Positions 23,724 through 36,300 of a stretch of 64,000 nt of DNA are shown one piece after another. The DNA is from Mytilus edulis (taxonomy: Eukaryota; Mollusca; Bivalvia; Mytilida; Mytilidae). Every line of letters begins with the position of its first letter. Position 1 is the stretch's first letter. A model generated the notes under the pieces. The model had not been told where the DNA came from and did not search any database. It was given only the letters and a program-made list of their open reading frames with translations. The position numbers were made by a program, and so were the translations under genes. The DNA is taken from contig NC_092350.1 in the NCBI RefSeq assembly GCF_963676685.1, positions 62,923,674-62,987,673 of the forward strand, written 5' to 3'.

Positions 23724-25246
23724 TCATTTATCTGAGGCTTTCTCTTTTTCCTTATCAGTTTCTTCCATTGTTATCTCTAAGTCTGAAAAATTGAGCTCAT
23801 CTACTTGTAATTTAAGTGCATTACATTGCTCTGTTTTTAACTTAAGTTCTTCAGTTAACTTGTCATTTTTACCTTTGCACTCATGCAATGTGGATATCAG
23901 TTTAGAGGCTTTTGCTTTGCAGTTGCTGGTTAAATCTATAATCTTATTCAGATCTGATCTGATAATGCGCTGAATTTCTATGCATTCCTCTCGTAGCTCT
24001 GCAGTTTTGTTTTTTGTCACCCACACATCTATTGCAATTGCACTTTTGCTGGTGTTGTGCTTAAATTTGTTCATTAACAAAAGTATTTTTTGGAGCTGGC
24101 AATGTGATGGCAGATGGATATCAGTATGGTGTTGATTATCTATAAGAAATAAAGAATTTTGATGTAAATAATTGTATATACATTGTTGATATATATATTC
24201 AAGAGTCTATCCTAAATTGAGGTAAATTATATGGCCTTCAAAATATATCCCATTTATATTCCGAACATGTCTGACAATGACTGAAGAGACATTAATTGTA
24301 GAAATCCGGATATGGTGTACAAATTTTTGCACCTCATGTTTGCGGTATACCATCTTTTCCGCAGGTTTATTGTTTTCTGTTTGGTAATAAATTAATAATA
24401 AGATCCATGTTGTAACACCGGGTTACCCATTTATTTGGCAATCACCGATGACAGTCAGCAGGGTTTAAGAACATCAGTTGTTCGACCTGCTAGTCAAATG
24501 CGTTTTGTTAAAATGTAAATTTTCACTTTTTTGGTCTTTTGGAAAATGTTGTTTGTGCTGTATTTAACCCTCTCTATCAAGAAATTTGTTAAGCATGCAC
24601 TCGTATAAAAATTGCAGTTTTATCCAACGTAATCATAGGTTTGAACATTGTTTTCACTTGGTTGCATTGATGATATATATATATATTTATGTTATTTTAA
24701 TTCAGGTTATAACAGTCATTGACAGTTTATAATTAGCATAATATTAAACCTACAGGAACATTGTTTGTTAATGAATGAAGGTTGCAATCTCCCTGACATT
24801 CTCATATGAACTATCATGTTGATGTCACGTGTTAAGATAGAAACAATGAGTACTTTGCACACCTGTATTACAAAGTTTATAAATGTAGGCAGTGGGAGTA
24901 AATAATTTTCATACATTTGTAGCAATTAAATGTATTATTATGTAGACTTTAATTTAGATGCACCAACCCAAGTATCATTGTCTATGTTATATGTGTGTTA
25001 TCAAACTGCTGTACTCACAAACTTGATCAAATTTTGACATGTTTGTGAACTCTGGTAAAGCAAGTTAATCCCATTTGTGAGAAAAGTTGTAGCAAGAAAT
25101 TGTGTGTGCTATTTTAATGACAACATTGACAAAGTTTTGTTGTTGTTATTTTGTAACTTTATCAAGATCATGATGATTTTAAAGAAATAAATGATACCTA
25201 TTGAGTATTCTGGTGTGTCCAGGAAATCATCATGGTGAGTTGCCAT
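23724..25246 (-). CDS. Two-exon coiled-coil protein, unrecognised
   Basis: Exon 1 is 25246-25198 (ATG at 25246, peptide start MATHHDDFLDTPEYSI). Exon 2 is 24139-23724 (stop at 23724). The phase-1 junction joins them into 154 residues with no break. The protein has a short acidic N-terminus, then HLPSHCQLQKILLLMNKF, then a long helix-prone, Lys/Glu-rich stretch from about residue 70 that should form a coiled coil. It ends in an acidic and basic tail (KEKEKASDK). There is no signal peptide or membrane segment, so it should be cytoplasmic or nuclear. I do not recognise the family; small subunits of complexes (BLOC, kinetochore, centriole) look like this, but that is only an analogy. It lies upstream of the Helitron on the same strand. 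Confidence 0.6.
24200..24670 (+). repeat. Dispersed repeat family D, copy 1
   Basis: A block of about 470 bp in the intron of the coiled-coil gene. It matches 63243-63690 along its whole length: CTAAATTGAGGTAA, then AATCCGGATA, then GTTCGACCTG, then CAAATGCGTTTTGTTAAAAT, then the CATGCA and TTTTATCCAAC blocks. No open frame is shared. It is probably an interspersed element. Confidence 0.7.
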
Positions 25247-25411
25247 GTCAGATCTAAAAAATCTGTATAATAAAATAAAATTCTGGTATTAAAATGTTTT
25301 CATAAATAACATGAATAACAGCATGAACAGTGTTGATGCAACTGAAATATAGGAAACATGACATTTTTGCAACTGGTAGTTAGATTTTGTAAGATGCATA
25401 TACATGTAATA

Positions 25412-25595
25412 TAAAAAAAAAAGAAGATGTGGTATGATTGCCAATGAGACGACTATCCACAAAAGACGAAAACAACTATAGGTAACCGTACGGCCTTCAA
25501 CAATGAGGAAAGCACATACCGCATAGTCAGCTATAAAAGGGCCCGATAAGACAATGTAAAACAATTCAAAAGAGAAAACTAACGGCCTTATTTAT
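25412..25595 (-). repeat. Dispersed repeat family A, reversed copy
   Basis: Reverse-orientation copy containing GGTAACCGTACGGCCTTCAA and GCATAGTCAGCTATAAAAGG. It is shorter than the copy at 17579-17905. Confidence 0.75.
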
Positions 25596-25910
25596 GTAAA
25601 AAAATTATATGATTGAAGATTAAAATGTTTCGGAGAACTGGTTGTAAACACAGACATGCATGTGGAGGTACTGAATGAATATTTAAACAGGATTTGAAGA
25701 TAGATATGTCTCGCATGTGATATTATGTATAGTACACATGCATAGTTGAGATAAATGTATTTACAACAAAATGAATTCTCTACAAAGAAATCAGCAATCT
25801 GCAACATTTTTAGTCCATGAAGTGCGACAGAGGGGATTAGTGATTTATAGATATACATCCATATCAAATGTTTATGGCCATGTATAAACAGTTCTTGTAA
25901 AAATTACGCA

Positions 25911-26045
25911 CATTTAATTAGAAAACTGTGTAATATTTTCTAAGTCGCTGGAGCAAGTTCTTCTGAAAATCACCTAAATGACCTACATCATGTACATGTA
26001 CATTTAATTAGAAAATTGAGTAATATTTTCAAAGTCACTGGAGCA
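25911..26045. repeat. Direct duplication, 45-bp block with 90-bp period
   Basis: CATTTAATTAGAAAA...CTGGAGCA occurs at 25911-25955 and again at 26001-26045 with five substitutions. This is a small tandem duplication with no coding content. The following 300 bp contain several ACCCGTTA / GGGTCTGTTA words, in both orientations, around 26170-26320. Confidence 0.6.
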
Positions 26046-26479
26046 TGACCATGATGACTGAGGCAGTGGGGTGTTTTTTTTTATGTTAATCTAATGAAAT
26101 GTACACCTGCATACCAATTATATAAATGATCTAAGTTGAACAGGGAGCTTATTACATCTGTTAGCTAAAGGACCCGTTAATATCTCTGTGAAATTTAAAC
26201 CAATGAAAATATCTGACGCATTAATAAAATCAAATTTGCATACCAACGGGTTTGTTAATAGTGCACCCGTTAGCATATCGATTACGGAACGGACATAGTC
26301 GTTAAAGGGTCTGTTAGTTAATGCATGCTTTGTGAATAAGGTCCCAGTTCTTTTTGAACTGTGTCTCATTGCTGTGCTATGATACAACATCTCCTTATTT
26401 TGATATTATAAATTTATTACAGATAAATTTAGTATAGATTTGTAATCCCTTAGGATTTTCCATTCAGCTTAAACGGTAG

Positions 26480-26950
26480 TGTGTGTTGGTTATCAGTGCA
26501 ACCCTAATGTCGGGATACCCAAAATCGCCCAGTGACAGTGTACCCACATCGCCCACCCCTTTTCATTTTGTTACTGTATACCCTCAACGCCCAGTGGCAG
26601 TGTAACCACATCGCCCACCCTAGCAGTGCCAGTGTACCCACATCGCCCACCTTTTTATTTTGTTACTGTCAATGCAGTGTACCCTTGTAGTTCGACTTAA
26701 AATAGTTTTTTTCAGAACGTAGAGAGGCGAGAAGCTCTATTGATAGTCAACTTTATTATTTACAGAATTTTATTCTGGAGGGTGAACGTTGTGGCATTGA
26801 AGTCTCGATTTGGGTTCCCTCCATTGTGGCTCTAAATAAGTGAACGAACTAAAGCGGGTGCGTGTGTTGGTCATCAAGGCAACCCTACACTGTAAGCATT
26901 ACTTTTCAGTTCAACTGAGTTCGACTTAAAATAGTTTTTTCAGAATGTTC
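26480..26950. repeat. GC-richer minisatellite patch and segmental duplication
   Basis: The unit AGTGNCAGTGTACCCACATC-GCCCACC occurs at 26531-26557, 26593-26619 and 26625-26651. The first and third copies are each followed by a TTTTATTTTGTTACTGT-like block. Flanking words are also duplicated: GTGTGTTGGTNATCA at about 26481 and 26862, and GTTCGACTTAAAATAG at about 26692 and 26919. The second segment therefore looks like a copy that lacks the minisatellite. Confidence 0.65.
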
Positions 26951-27295
26951 AACTTACACATGCGATATGACCGGAAGCTATATGTTACAGATACTATTGG
27001 TATCGGTGTCGGAGTCGACCCGGAACTTCTTAATTATTGGCAATATTAATTACGTGGAAAACAAATGGGCCTGGAGTGGTGTAATTTTTAATCAACAGCA
27101 TAGTACTATATTAGTTATATATAAAGTTGAATTCTTTGATTCATCGTTTATACGTGATGACGGCTAACAAATTGGACCTCGTAATTTTAGTATTATAGAT
27201 ACCCTGTGTGATTCTTGTCAATTTTGACCACGATTGTAAAGCACTTTTGTAATAATGTGGTAGTTATCAAAGGTACCAGGACTAGTTTGATTTGT

Positions 27296-27457
27296 TTAAC
27301 ATTGTCTTATCGGGGCCTGTTATAGCTGACTATGCGGTATGGGCTTTGCTCATTGTTGAAGACCGTACGGTGACTTATAGTTGTAAATGTCTGTGTCATT
27401 TTGGTCTTTTGTGGATAGGTGTCTCATTGGCAATCATACCACATCTTTTTTTTATAT
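27296..27457 (+). repeat. Dispersed repeat family A, 5'-truncated copy
   Basis: It carries the GCGGTATGGGCTTTGCTC and CCGTACGGTGACTTATAG blocks and ends in CACATCTTTTTTT, lacking the first half of the copy at 17579-17905. 5' truncation with a T-rich end would suit retrotransposition. Confidence 0.75.
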
Positions 27458-27559
27458 TATAGGTAGGTTTTTTATCTCAAGACCCGAAAGGTCTGATCAT
27501 CTACACCGAAAATATTTATCTGCAAATTTGTTATCACACTTTTAAAACAAAAATTTACC

Positions 27560-29110
27560 TATTGCATTCCAACTACATAAAGGCTTGTACAATAGCGAAT
27601 ATAACGATTTTATATATATTACTTTCTATCCAACTATCCAAATTAACCATCCCCATGCCTCCCTTTTTGCCGTCTAAACACCAAATCTTCCGGTCTACTT
27701 GATTCACTTGACCATTCTACATAAAATCCCATATTATCTTATTTAAATCTTTTTTTTGTGTTTTTTAGGTATACCTCTTATTTCTAATTCATAACCATGA
27801 TAACTACACACTGAAATAATTAGATTTTTAACAATAAGGACTTTTCCAGAGTATATCAATTTTTCACTATTCCAGATGTGTACACAATTTTGTACTTTTT
27901 CCAATATTGATTTCCATTTTTGTCGTTATCAATGTTATAAACATGGTGAATACCTAGTGTCCAGCTTATCTTTTTAAATGTAGGCCGTCTACGTTTATTT
28001 GAGCCAATATTTATTCCCTTAGCCTTTTCGTAATTAAATTTTGAACCCGAGGCCTTTTCATATTTGTCTAATATTTCAAAACATTTTCTAACAGAACTTT
28101 TATTTTTATAAAATAACTGCGTGTCATCTGCAAACATACTCAAATTGGTTTATATTAGCTCCCCATTTTCTTCCCCGGGCAACATGATACCTGTAATGTT
28201 TTTTTTCTGCCCTTATTGTACAGGCCAGGGACTCTGCTTGTAATATATAATATAAAAGGGCGCTATAGTACACCCCTGCCTTGCTGATCTAGTAACTGAA
28301 AAATATTTAGAGACGTAGGCATTTGTTTTTATACATGTCTTTGCACGTTTCAATAGCATTTGATTCCAGCCACGAAAATTATCCAAAAATTAGATTCCTT
28401 CATAACGAAGTCTAACCATCCTCATTCAATCCTATCAAAAGCCTCTTTTTGTTGGTCTAGAAAGACAATTATACCCTCTTTATCTTCATTATCAATATAT
28501 TCAATGCTATCCTGAATCATTCTATTTGCTTTCGTTATATGTCTGCCTTTTACAAACCCTTTTTCGTCGGGACGAATAAGCTTTAGAAGGACTATTTTTA
28601 ATCTTTCTGCTATTGTTTTTGTTATACTTTTATAATCACAATTCAGTAGTGTGAGAGGGTGCCAGTTCCGTATGTTTTCCCGTTCCCCACCCTGAAATAA
28701 TAATGTTAAAACTCCTTTATTTTGTGAGTCCTACATTGTTTTTTTTTATTAAATATTTCTTGCAATAACGTACAAAATTCTGATTGTATGGTATTCCAAA
28801 ATGATATTTATAATTCTGATATGATTCCGTCCTCACCTGGGGATTTGTTTGACATAAAAATTGTTAGAACGTTAATTATTTCCTCCGCGTTATTTCACGG
28901 TCAAGTAATTGATTGTCGTCCTCATTTAGTTTGTTAATATATGGCTTGTTAAAAATTGAGCATTTTCGAATTGCAATCCCTATGAGCTAAATAACTTTAA
29001 GTAAAATTTAACTTGTTTGTTTAGTATTTCGTCTATTTTGTGTTCACCATTTATAGAGGCATTGTTTAAATTGTCTTCAAATCGACTCTCAAACAATTTA
29101 AAGCTCCTAA
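27560..29110 (-). mobile_element. Decayed LINE (L1/Tx1-like) reverse transcriptase
   Basis: On the minus strand, broken pieces of a non-LTR retrotransposon RT follow in order: an N-KSPGEDGI block (about 28820-28850), a VFLDQQKEAFDRIE block (about 28425-28475), and FADDTQLFYKNK with the catalytic ADD (about 28105-28140). Next come a GSKFNYEKAKG block, a GKVLIVKNLIIS block, and KIIWDFM-stop-NGQV followed by GGMGMVNL (about 27620-27720). Frameshifts and stops separate them, so it cannot make protein. The block order and the S-G-S-K-x-N-x-E-K motif are typical of the L1/Tx1 group; finer assignment is uncertain. Confidence 0.8.
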
Positions 29111-30476
29111 CATTACGTTTGTCCCTTTTGATTTGGTGTGGTTTGTATTAGATGTTTGTAGATGGTTTGCTGCCAGTTGTAAGGGATCGATGGACTGCAG
29201 CGCTTACTAGACATTTGCAGAAACTGTCATATACCTACGATTAGGATTATAATTAAACTTACAGGAAGCATATAAATCTTGGGCTTTCTCATAGTGTAAA
29301 AATAAACCGTCGAACCAAAACAATGTAACGATAGTGATTTTTTTCCTGTAGTTGAAGAACGATTTTTTTTCTTATATATTTGCAGCAATGTCTTAACATT
29401 AATTATTGTATACGGCATTATACGGTGTTATCCAGGTTGAAAACGCTGTAATTGTACGAAATATGATAGAATGAAGTAACACTATTATAAGAATAAATTT
29501 AACATGAGACACACAACATATCGCAATGGTCGTTGCAGGAGCTAGATTGGGACATTTGCTAAAAAAAAGTCAGCAATTCTTTGTCTTAGAAAAGATGTAA
29601 TGAACCATGGAGCTTGTTAGCATGTTTATGCTAGCCTTATAATACTTCCTTTCTTTAATTTAAGAAAATTGATGCAGCTATACTTTATTGTAGTTTTAAC
29701 ATGGATATATTTTATATTCGTGATTATTTTTGCCCGGGCGATAGTGAGTATAGCTTGCATCAATTATTTCGATTCTAATTAGGACACTTAAGGTAATTTC
29801 TATGTCCGATGTGTATAGGTGTATATATTTGTGTAGGCTCTTCCATGAACCTCCCTTTTTTGTTTGTAATCAATTAAACGACTGGCAATGTGGTTTTTCA
29901 GGGGGAGGAGTTTTAAACATCCAGCATGAACGGATGTCGTATCTAGGTCAATTATGTCAATTTCGAAGTGCAACACGTTACAGTCTGAATAAATGACAAC
30001 GTGTGTATCATTTAAGAGGTTTGAAATGTTTTTAAGTTAATCAAAAATATTAAATGCATGCCAATTTGATAAAACTCATTATTCTGTAGAAGTCAATATA
30101 CGCACGTGCAAACACATGTTATTGGATTTAGAGCATGGGTTTCTTCATAAAGCGTATGAAGCACGTCATATTAGAATTTGTTTTAAAGAGAATTAGGAAA
30201 TACATCGGACGGGTGTTTTTGAGCTATCTATTTTGCATGATATTTCACTTGCCGTTCGGTATAATTTTAAAATCTTTTATTTTCCCTAAAAAGGACAAAC
30301 ACTTTTAGCTACGATTTTGGTTTCAATAGAAAAAAAAAATACAACTATTCGAGAGAAAAAACATGAACAAAAACCCCTTATAAACGAACTACTATATATT
30401 TTAGACCGTTTGCCCGACTCAGTTGAAATGTACGAATAAGTGAACTCAAGTAGTTAAAACCTTGCTATCTATGTTT
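29111..30476. other. Gene-free stretch
   Basis: AT-rich sequence with no recognised exon or repeat family. Short open frames here lack splice context. Confidence 0.35.
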
Positions 30477-30559
30477 TCAACAGCAACAATAAAAAAAAAA
30501 TGACAAACGAGTTCCAAGTTGTTTTTCTTTTATGCAATTATTATAAAAGAGATCTTGGG

Positions 30560-30840
30560 AATCATTAAGTATGGAAGGTTTTTTTTCTCTCGCGGTGACG
30601 ATAATTACCCCTATTTTACATGGATGGGAGTGGTATGCTCGAAACATGAGCTTTAATCCCTGTTCCGAGACTGGTACTATTTCATGGAATTGTAATAAAG
30701 AGTGCACTGACGACGCCGGGGTCGACCAAGCCATTTTCAAAAGGGGATTCCAACCCAAGATAAAGGTCCGGGGTGGGTCCGACGATATGTCCCTATTTAA
30801 AAGCAATGATCGGCAAGAACGCCCGTGATCTCTCAGAACG
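30560..30840. other. GC-richer island open on both strands, unassigned
   Basis: About 280 bp, clearly richer in GC than its surroundings (for example GACGACGCCGGGGTCGACC near 30710) and open in at least one frame on each strand. I recognise neither translation. It may be a fragment of a coding repeat or a CpG-bearing regulatory patch. Confidence 0.3.
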
Positions 30841-31617
30841 ACGTTGTTCATTTCAACACAGAAGTTATACGCAAATCTATTTAATTGATTGTTAGGAATA
30901 CAAAATGTAAAAGTGCAGCAGGCGAGAAGAAATTGTTAAAAAATCACAATTTATTTAATTCGGCAAGGAAATAGTTGCAGAAACAAAGTTGTAATCGTGC
31001 ATAACAAAAACGACGCCAACATTACTATTTAAAATGAAACAGTTTGTAGAGTATCCTCTAAAAAATGTTCTAGCTGGTTTCCGTATACTTACCATTGCAT
31101 TCAAAGTATCCTGTTTTGCTGGGGAAAGTATATTGCTATCTCCTTCAAATAATATATATAACAAACTATACCTTCGGTACTTATAAATTCCTGTCTTCAA
31201 ATATTCAGCTGATTGCGGTCCTGATTGTAAATCTAGAAAAGCGCTTCGTACACTTGCAATTTCAACGTGTTGCTTCCATCGTTTTTCTAAAAGACACCAT
31301 TTGCTATTTTGTTTCTGTATTTTTTTATTTTTTTTGTATTTTGAGATGACCCCTTGTCACCTGTAATCGTAAGTCTAAAGTGTAATCCTAGGTATAGACA
31401 AAGTTTTCGCAAATGTCTACTTTGATCAGGTTAATCAGGAAGGTTGGTTTATTTGTTTGCATCTGTTCTTCATAATAAATTTACTGGCAAAATGTCTGGT
31501 TGTAAGAGGTATTTTCGGTCGTCAATTCAATACATTATTTTTTATTAAAACTAACAAGCTTTACCTCTTTTAATAACTACTACGTCATTTTGATGTTATA
31601 TTTCACATGACCATAAC

Positions 31618-32040
31618 AGTGCGAGGTTTGGCATGCCACAAAACCAGGTTCAACCTACCATTTTTTCCTTTAAAAATGCCCTGTACCAAGTCAGGAATAT
31701 GGCCATTGTTATATTATAGTTCGTGTCTGTGTGTATTACATTATAACGTTGTGTCGTTTGTTTTCTCTTATTTTTGAGTGTAAATTCACATTGCGATAAG
31801 ACGTGTCACGGTACTTGTCTATCCCAAATTCATGTATTTGGTTTTGATGTTATATATATATGTTATATTTGTTATTCTCGTGGGATTTTGTCTATGTGTG
31901 TTACATTTTAGTGTTATGTCGTTGTTCTCCTATTATATTTAATGCGTTTCCCTCGGTTTTAGTTTGTTACCCCGATTTTGTTCTATGTCCATGGATTTAT
32001 GAGTTTTTAACAGCGGTATACAACTGTTGCCTTTAATTTT
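31618..32040 (+). repeat. Dispersed repeat family B, plus copy
   Basis: It runs from GAGGTTTGGCATGCCAC through TGCCCTGTACCAAGTCAGG to ACAGCGGTATACAACTGTTG. It is the longest copy of this family in the window. An opposite-orientation piece follows at 32325-32470, so the two could pair as an inverted repeat in RNA. Confidence 0.7.
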
Positions 32041-32324
32041 AACCGTTTAGTGTCTCTGAATAACAGCTGCATTTGTACGAGGCTATGTTAAATGTGTGAT
32101 GCGAGCTTTAGCGAGCTATTACTCCTGTTTTGAGCCGAGTTCAAATACAGCTGGTCTTCAAAGACAATAAACAGTTATTGTCTGTATCCTACAATTTATG
32201 TTTTATTGTTTGTGCCTTAAAAAACACACAAAACTCACATTTTTGTTCGATCTAAAATCCCGTGAGACCCTCGGAGTAATATTTAAATCACGCGTTCAGC
32301 TGAAGACGGGTTCGCAATAAAGAC

Positions 32325-32540
32325 AAAAGTAGTATACCGCTGTTCAAAATTCATCAATCGATAGAGAAAAAAACAAATCCGGGTTACAAACTAAAACTGA
32401 GGGAAACATATCAAATATAAGAGAACTACGACATAACAAAGACACAACACCATAACGTAACAAACAGTTGAAGATCGCCGAGAACTAAATGTTCCAAAAA
32501 GTTATGAGGCCAGGGTTATCCGCCTGGGACAAAACATCAT
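32325..32540 (-). repeat. Dispersed repeat family B, minus fragment
   Basis: It begins GTAGTATACCGCTGTTC and continues with ATCGATAGAGAAAAA and GGGTTACAAACTAAAACTGA, matching 15510-15610. The stretch 32465-32540 shares blocks with 15950-16030. Confidence 0.65.
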
Positions 32541-33343
32541 TATTATCGCAGAAAAGAATTTCGAATGGTCAACAATAATACATCGCTCATGGTGAATAAT
32601 TATCTATTTTAACATTACAACTAATTACAACATAAACACAAATAAAAAAAAGCATTGTCCAAGTTGAAACAGAAATGTACGAGTTGTTTCACGCTTCAGA
32701 ATTTTTAACTAAACTTGACATTCACTCAACATGCATGCTGCCATTGACCTGGTAACTTTTGTTTTTTACGAGAATACATTAAAGTTTTAAAATGGATGAT
32801 TGTCGTCGTACAAAATGCTGCTGTTCATGTTTGACTTTTATTAGAAAATTGATTTTATTCTTATTGCTCTAAAGAAATGTTTGAAAACAAACAGAACGTA
32901 TAAAGGGTAATCGTTAGTTCGTGTAAGGTCAAACAATACGTCATCGAAATAGGACTGCAATACATATTCTGAGGTTGTACATGTTCATATTACACTCGTC
33001 AACAGCAATACATAAACGAAGGCCGGCAGTGGGCGGAACTTTAAAACGATATCTGTAGTAGAAAGACATCAAATTGCAGTATACATGTTATTAGTTTCTA
33101 TTGTTTGATTACAACAGCGGCAAAAAACAAAAGGTTACAAACAGTTCAAAGAATGTTATGTAGTATGTTATTATTTGAAAGCAAACATTCAGAAAAAAAA
33201 TCTTCGCAAAGGAATGAAATCGTACATTGGATACATATTTAAATGAATATGAGTATATATTTTCATTTCCTTACATAACATTTTCATTTCTTGTAAGCGT
33301 AAACTATTAACCAGCAGGCACTTTTGTGCTTCTATTATACATA

Positions 33344-36300
33344 TTAATATCCACTAAACCTGTATTCTCCTTGACTGTTATATTGTGTACCAGTAAACAC
33401 GGCACCTTGAGTCATCGATTGCATGGATGATTGATACGAGGAACTAACGTTTCCTACAAATGTTTGATTGTGAAATGTAGAAGCAAAATGTGTTTGCCGA
33501 TTGCTCATGTTGCTTTCATACCATTCACTTTGGGAATGGTAATCATTCCACTGTTGCAACGGATTCATATTATATTGTTGAATTTGCTGAGAATTTTGCG
33601 ATACATTTGGATACGGTTCAATATTCCATATGTTATTGACATCCGACTCATATGACTGCGTAACATGTAGCTCTTCCCTAGGATATCGATATATAGGTTG
33701 ATTATTTCTCTCATATCCACGATATGGCTGCATTTGTGAGTCATGTGCATATTGACTATCAATATCATAAGGACTGGCCACTTGGCCATCTTGAAAATTG
33801 TATGTCTGCCGTTCATCTTGAAAACCATTGTTATCGAATTGTCCGTAATTAGTGCAAGAGTCCGAATTAAGTGATGCAGATTGGTGGCATGTTCCTGACG
33901 ACATGTTCTGAGCAATCGATTGGTGTTGTTTCCCACGTAAACGATAATATAAATACAAAAATAACAGCTGTAGAACGCATAGGATAATGACAACAACTAT
34001 AACACCTGGTGCCCACCATGCATGGTTTGAACATGCCCCTCCAATCTTCATTTGAAGTAAAGCAGGATCATCGCTATACCAAAGGAACAACATAATGCCA
34101 TTTTCTATATAATATATAATGTAATAACCTACGAAGAATTTCCCCCCACATTGTTCTTTCTTTTGGCATTGATAAATTTTTGATACAGAATAGCAAAATA
34201 TGTTGCCTACTATTCCCAATATCAAATCAGGTTCCTCTAAGAAGCGAAAGCTTTTACCAATAGTCAATCTTTCACAAATGCTGTACATGATTCCACATAA
34301 AATACGATAAAATATGAAAATTAAAACATATACGCTGTATTCAGCAGTACAGAGTGCAATTAAAATAATGCGTGGCACAATCTCGGCAAATCGTGATATC
34401 CAGTGAATAAATTTTACACAAAAGCCGTCCTCTTTGTTGTGGTTTTTCTTTCGATTTTGATGTTTAAATGCATTTAATGACCATGCAAGCCCAAGAGAAG
34501 ATGCAATTATGCTTAGAGAACGAATCATTCCTATAACAGAAAGTAAAACTCAAATAAAAGCAGATACACGATGTGTTGATATATTATAACTCATGCGTTT
34601 ATTTTAGTTTATCAGTATATTTCGGTATTTATGTATTCATGTATACATGTATATGTTTCAGTAGATGAAATTGTGATAATACCCTCTGTCTCTTTGTCTT
34701 TTACCGTTTTACGTTTTCTCGGAGATTAGATCAAACATTTTTTATTTTAACTTTTTATATATCATATAAGTATATAAGTGCATGATGTATCATGTCAACA
34801 AAAACGACTATTATGTAACGATAAAAACGGTACATGAGATCAATTATCATGTATTATCATATGTTGTCATCAACTGAATGAGATTCAATAATAAATGGGG
34901 TGCCAGTAACAGTTGCTAGTTTTCAAATGTGAATTGACCAGTTTTAAAAATGCTAAAATTAGTTTTTTTTCTCATAAATTTCATTTTTACACTTCTTTCG
35001 TTCTTGAAAAAAAGACACCGATACCCGACATTTTCGTTTTTTCTTTAGTTTTATATTATTTTATTTAATTTGGATCAATCACTTAACAGTTAAAATAAGA
35101 TAAATAAATTAACAACAGTCATGGCATTTATACACTGGTTGCTGTTGAATTCTCATCATTCATTGCTATTCATAGTCAGGAATATGGTAGTTGTTTTCCG
35201 TTCGTTTGATGTGTTTTAAATTTTTACTTTTCCATTTGAATACGGACTTTCGTTTTGAATTTTTCTCGGAGTTTAGTATTTTTTTTATTTTACTTTTAAC
35301 AATAATTTGACAATCTGGTAATGCAATAAGTTAAGATGATCGTGTTTGTTAATTTACATAATAAGCCTTCTCAAATACATTTCTAGCTTTAATAAACATG
35401 ATAAACTACGTCTCATCCGACTTAGTATTTCAAATTGCCGAAACCGAAATAATTTGTATTCATTAATAATAGATTAAACGGTTCTTAAACCGTGTATTGA
35501 TAAATAAAACATGCATACAGATAATTATATACATTAGTAAACAATAATGAATTACCTGTGTAAGTAGTGTCTGTATGGCTGTCAGTGATCAATAGGTAAA
35601 TCTGTACTGTTAATTGTGGAGCTGACTCTAGTGTAGCTTCAACCAGCGTAATATAAGATGTTAGATATTCAAATTTTAAATTTGTTTTACCACGTGCAAG
35701 TACCTGGGCATACCTTCAAATATACAAATAATGAAATACATTCGTGGTGCGTGTAAAACATTTATTATCACAATAATGTCATGAATGTATGGTATGACTT
35801 ACAGAAGGATGGTCTATGTATTAAAAAAACTTATAAAAAATTATGCATTCCGTATATATAAATAACAGCGCCAACAGATATCGAAAGGCCATTCAAGCTC
35901 ACAATTTCGCAAAAAAAAAAAACCTAACAAACACATGACAATAAAAAAAAAAACAGGACAATTATTGATATTATCTTAATTGAACTTGGTGGTAGCAATT
36001 TTTGAATATCTTAATTAACTGAGAAATGCATATCCCTCCTTCATATCTATATTTTCATGTATGAGTTTGGCTACATTTTTGTTTTTTTTAAACTTTTTAT
36101 ACAGAATAGTCCCATGATACTACAAAACCTCGTATCTACCAGGTTTAATTCGGAAATGAACAGTAAACAGATTATTCCTCTCCAAGTGCAAATAAATGAA
36201 AAACGATTGCAATGATAATGTCCACCCTTTACTTTATTTTCAGCATTTAAAAAAGTAAAGAATCCAAAGCAGGTCATTAATCCTCAGATATACGGACATC

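Noticed and set aside
26118-26390. Minus-strand 90-codon frame.
   Set aside because: The DNA is made of scattered ACCCGTTA/TAACGGGT words, and the peptide has no recognisable motif.
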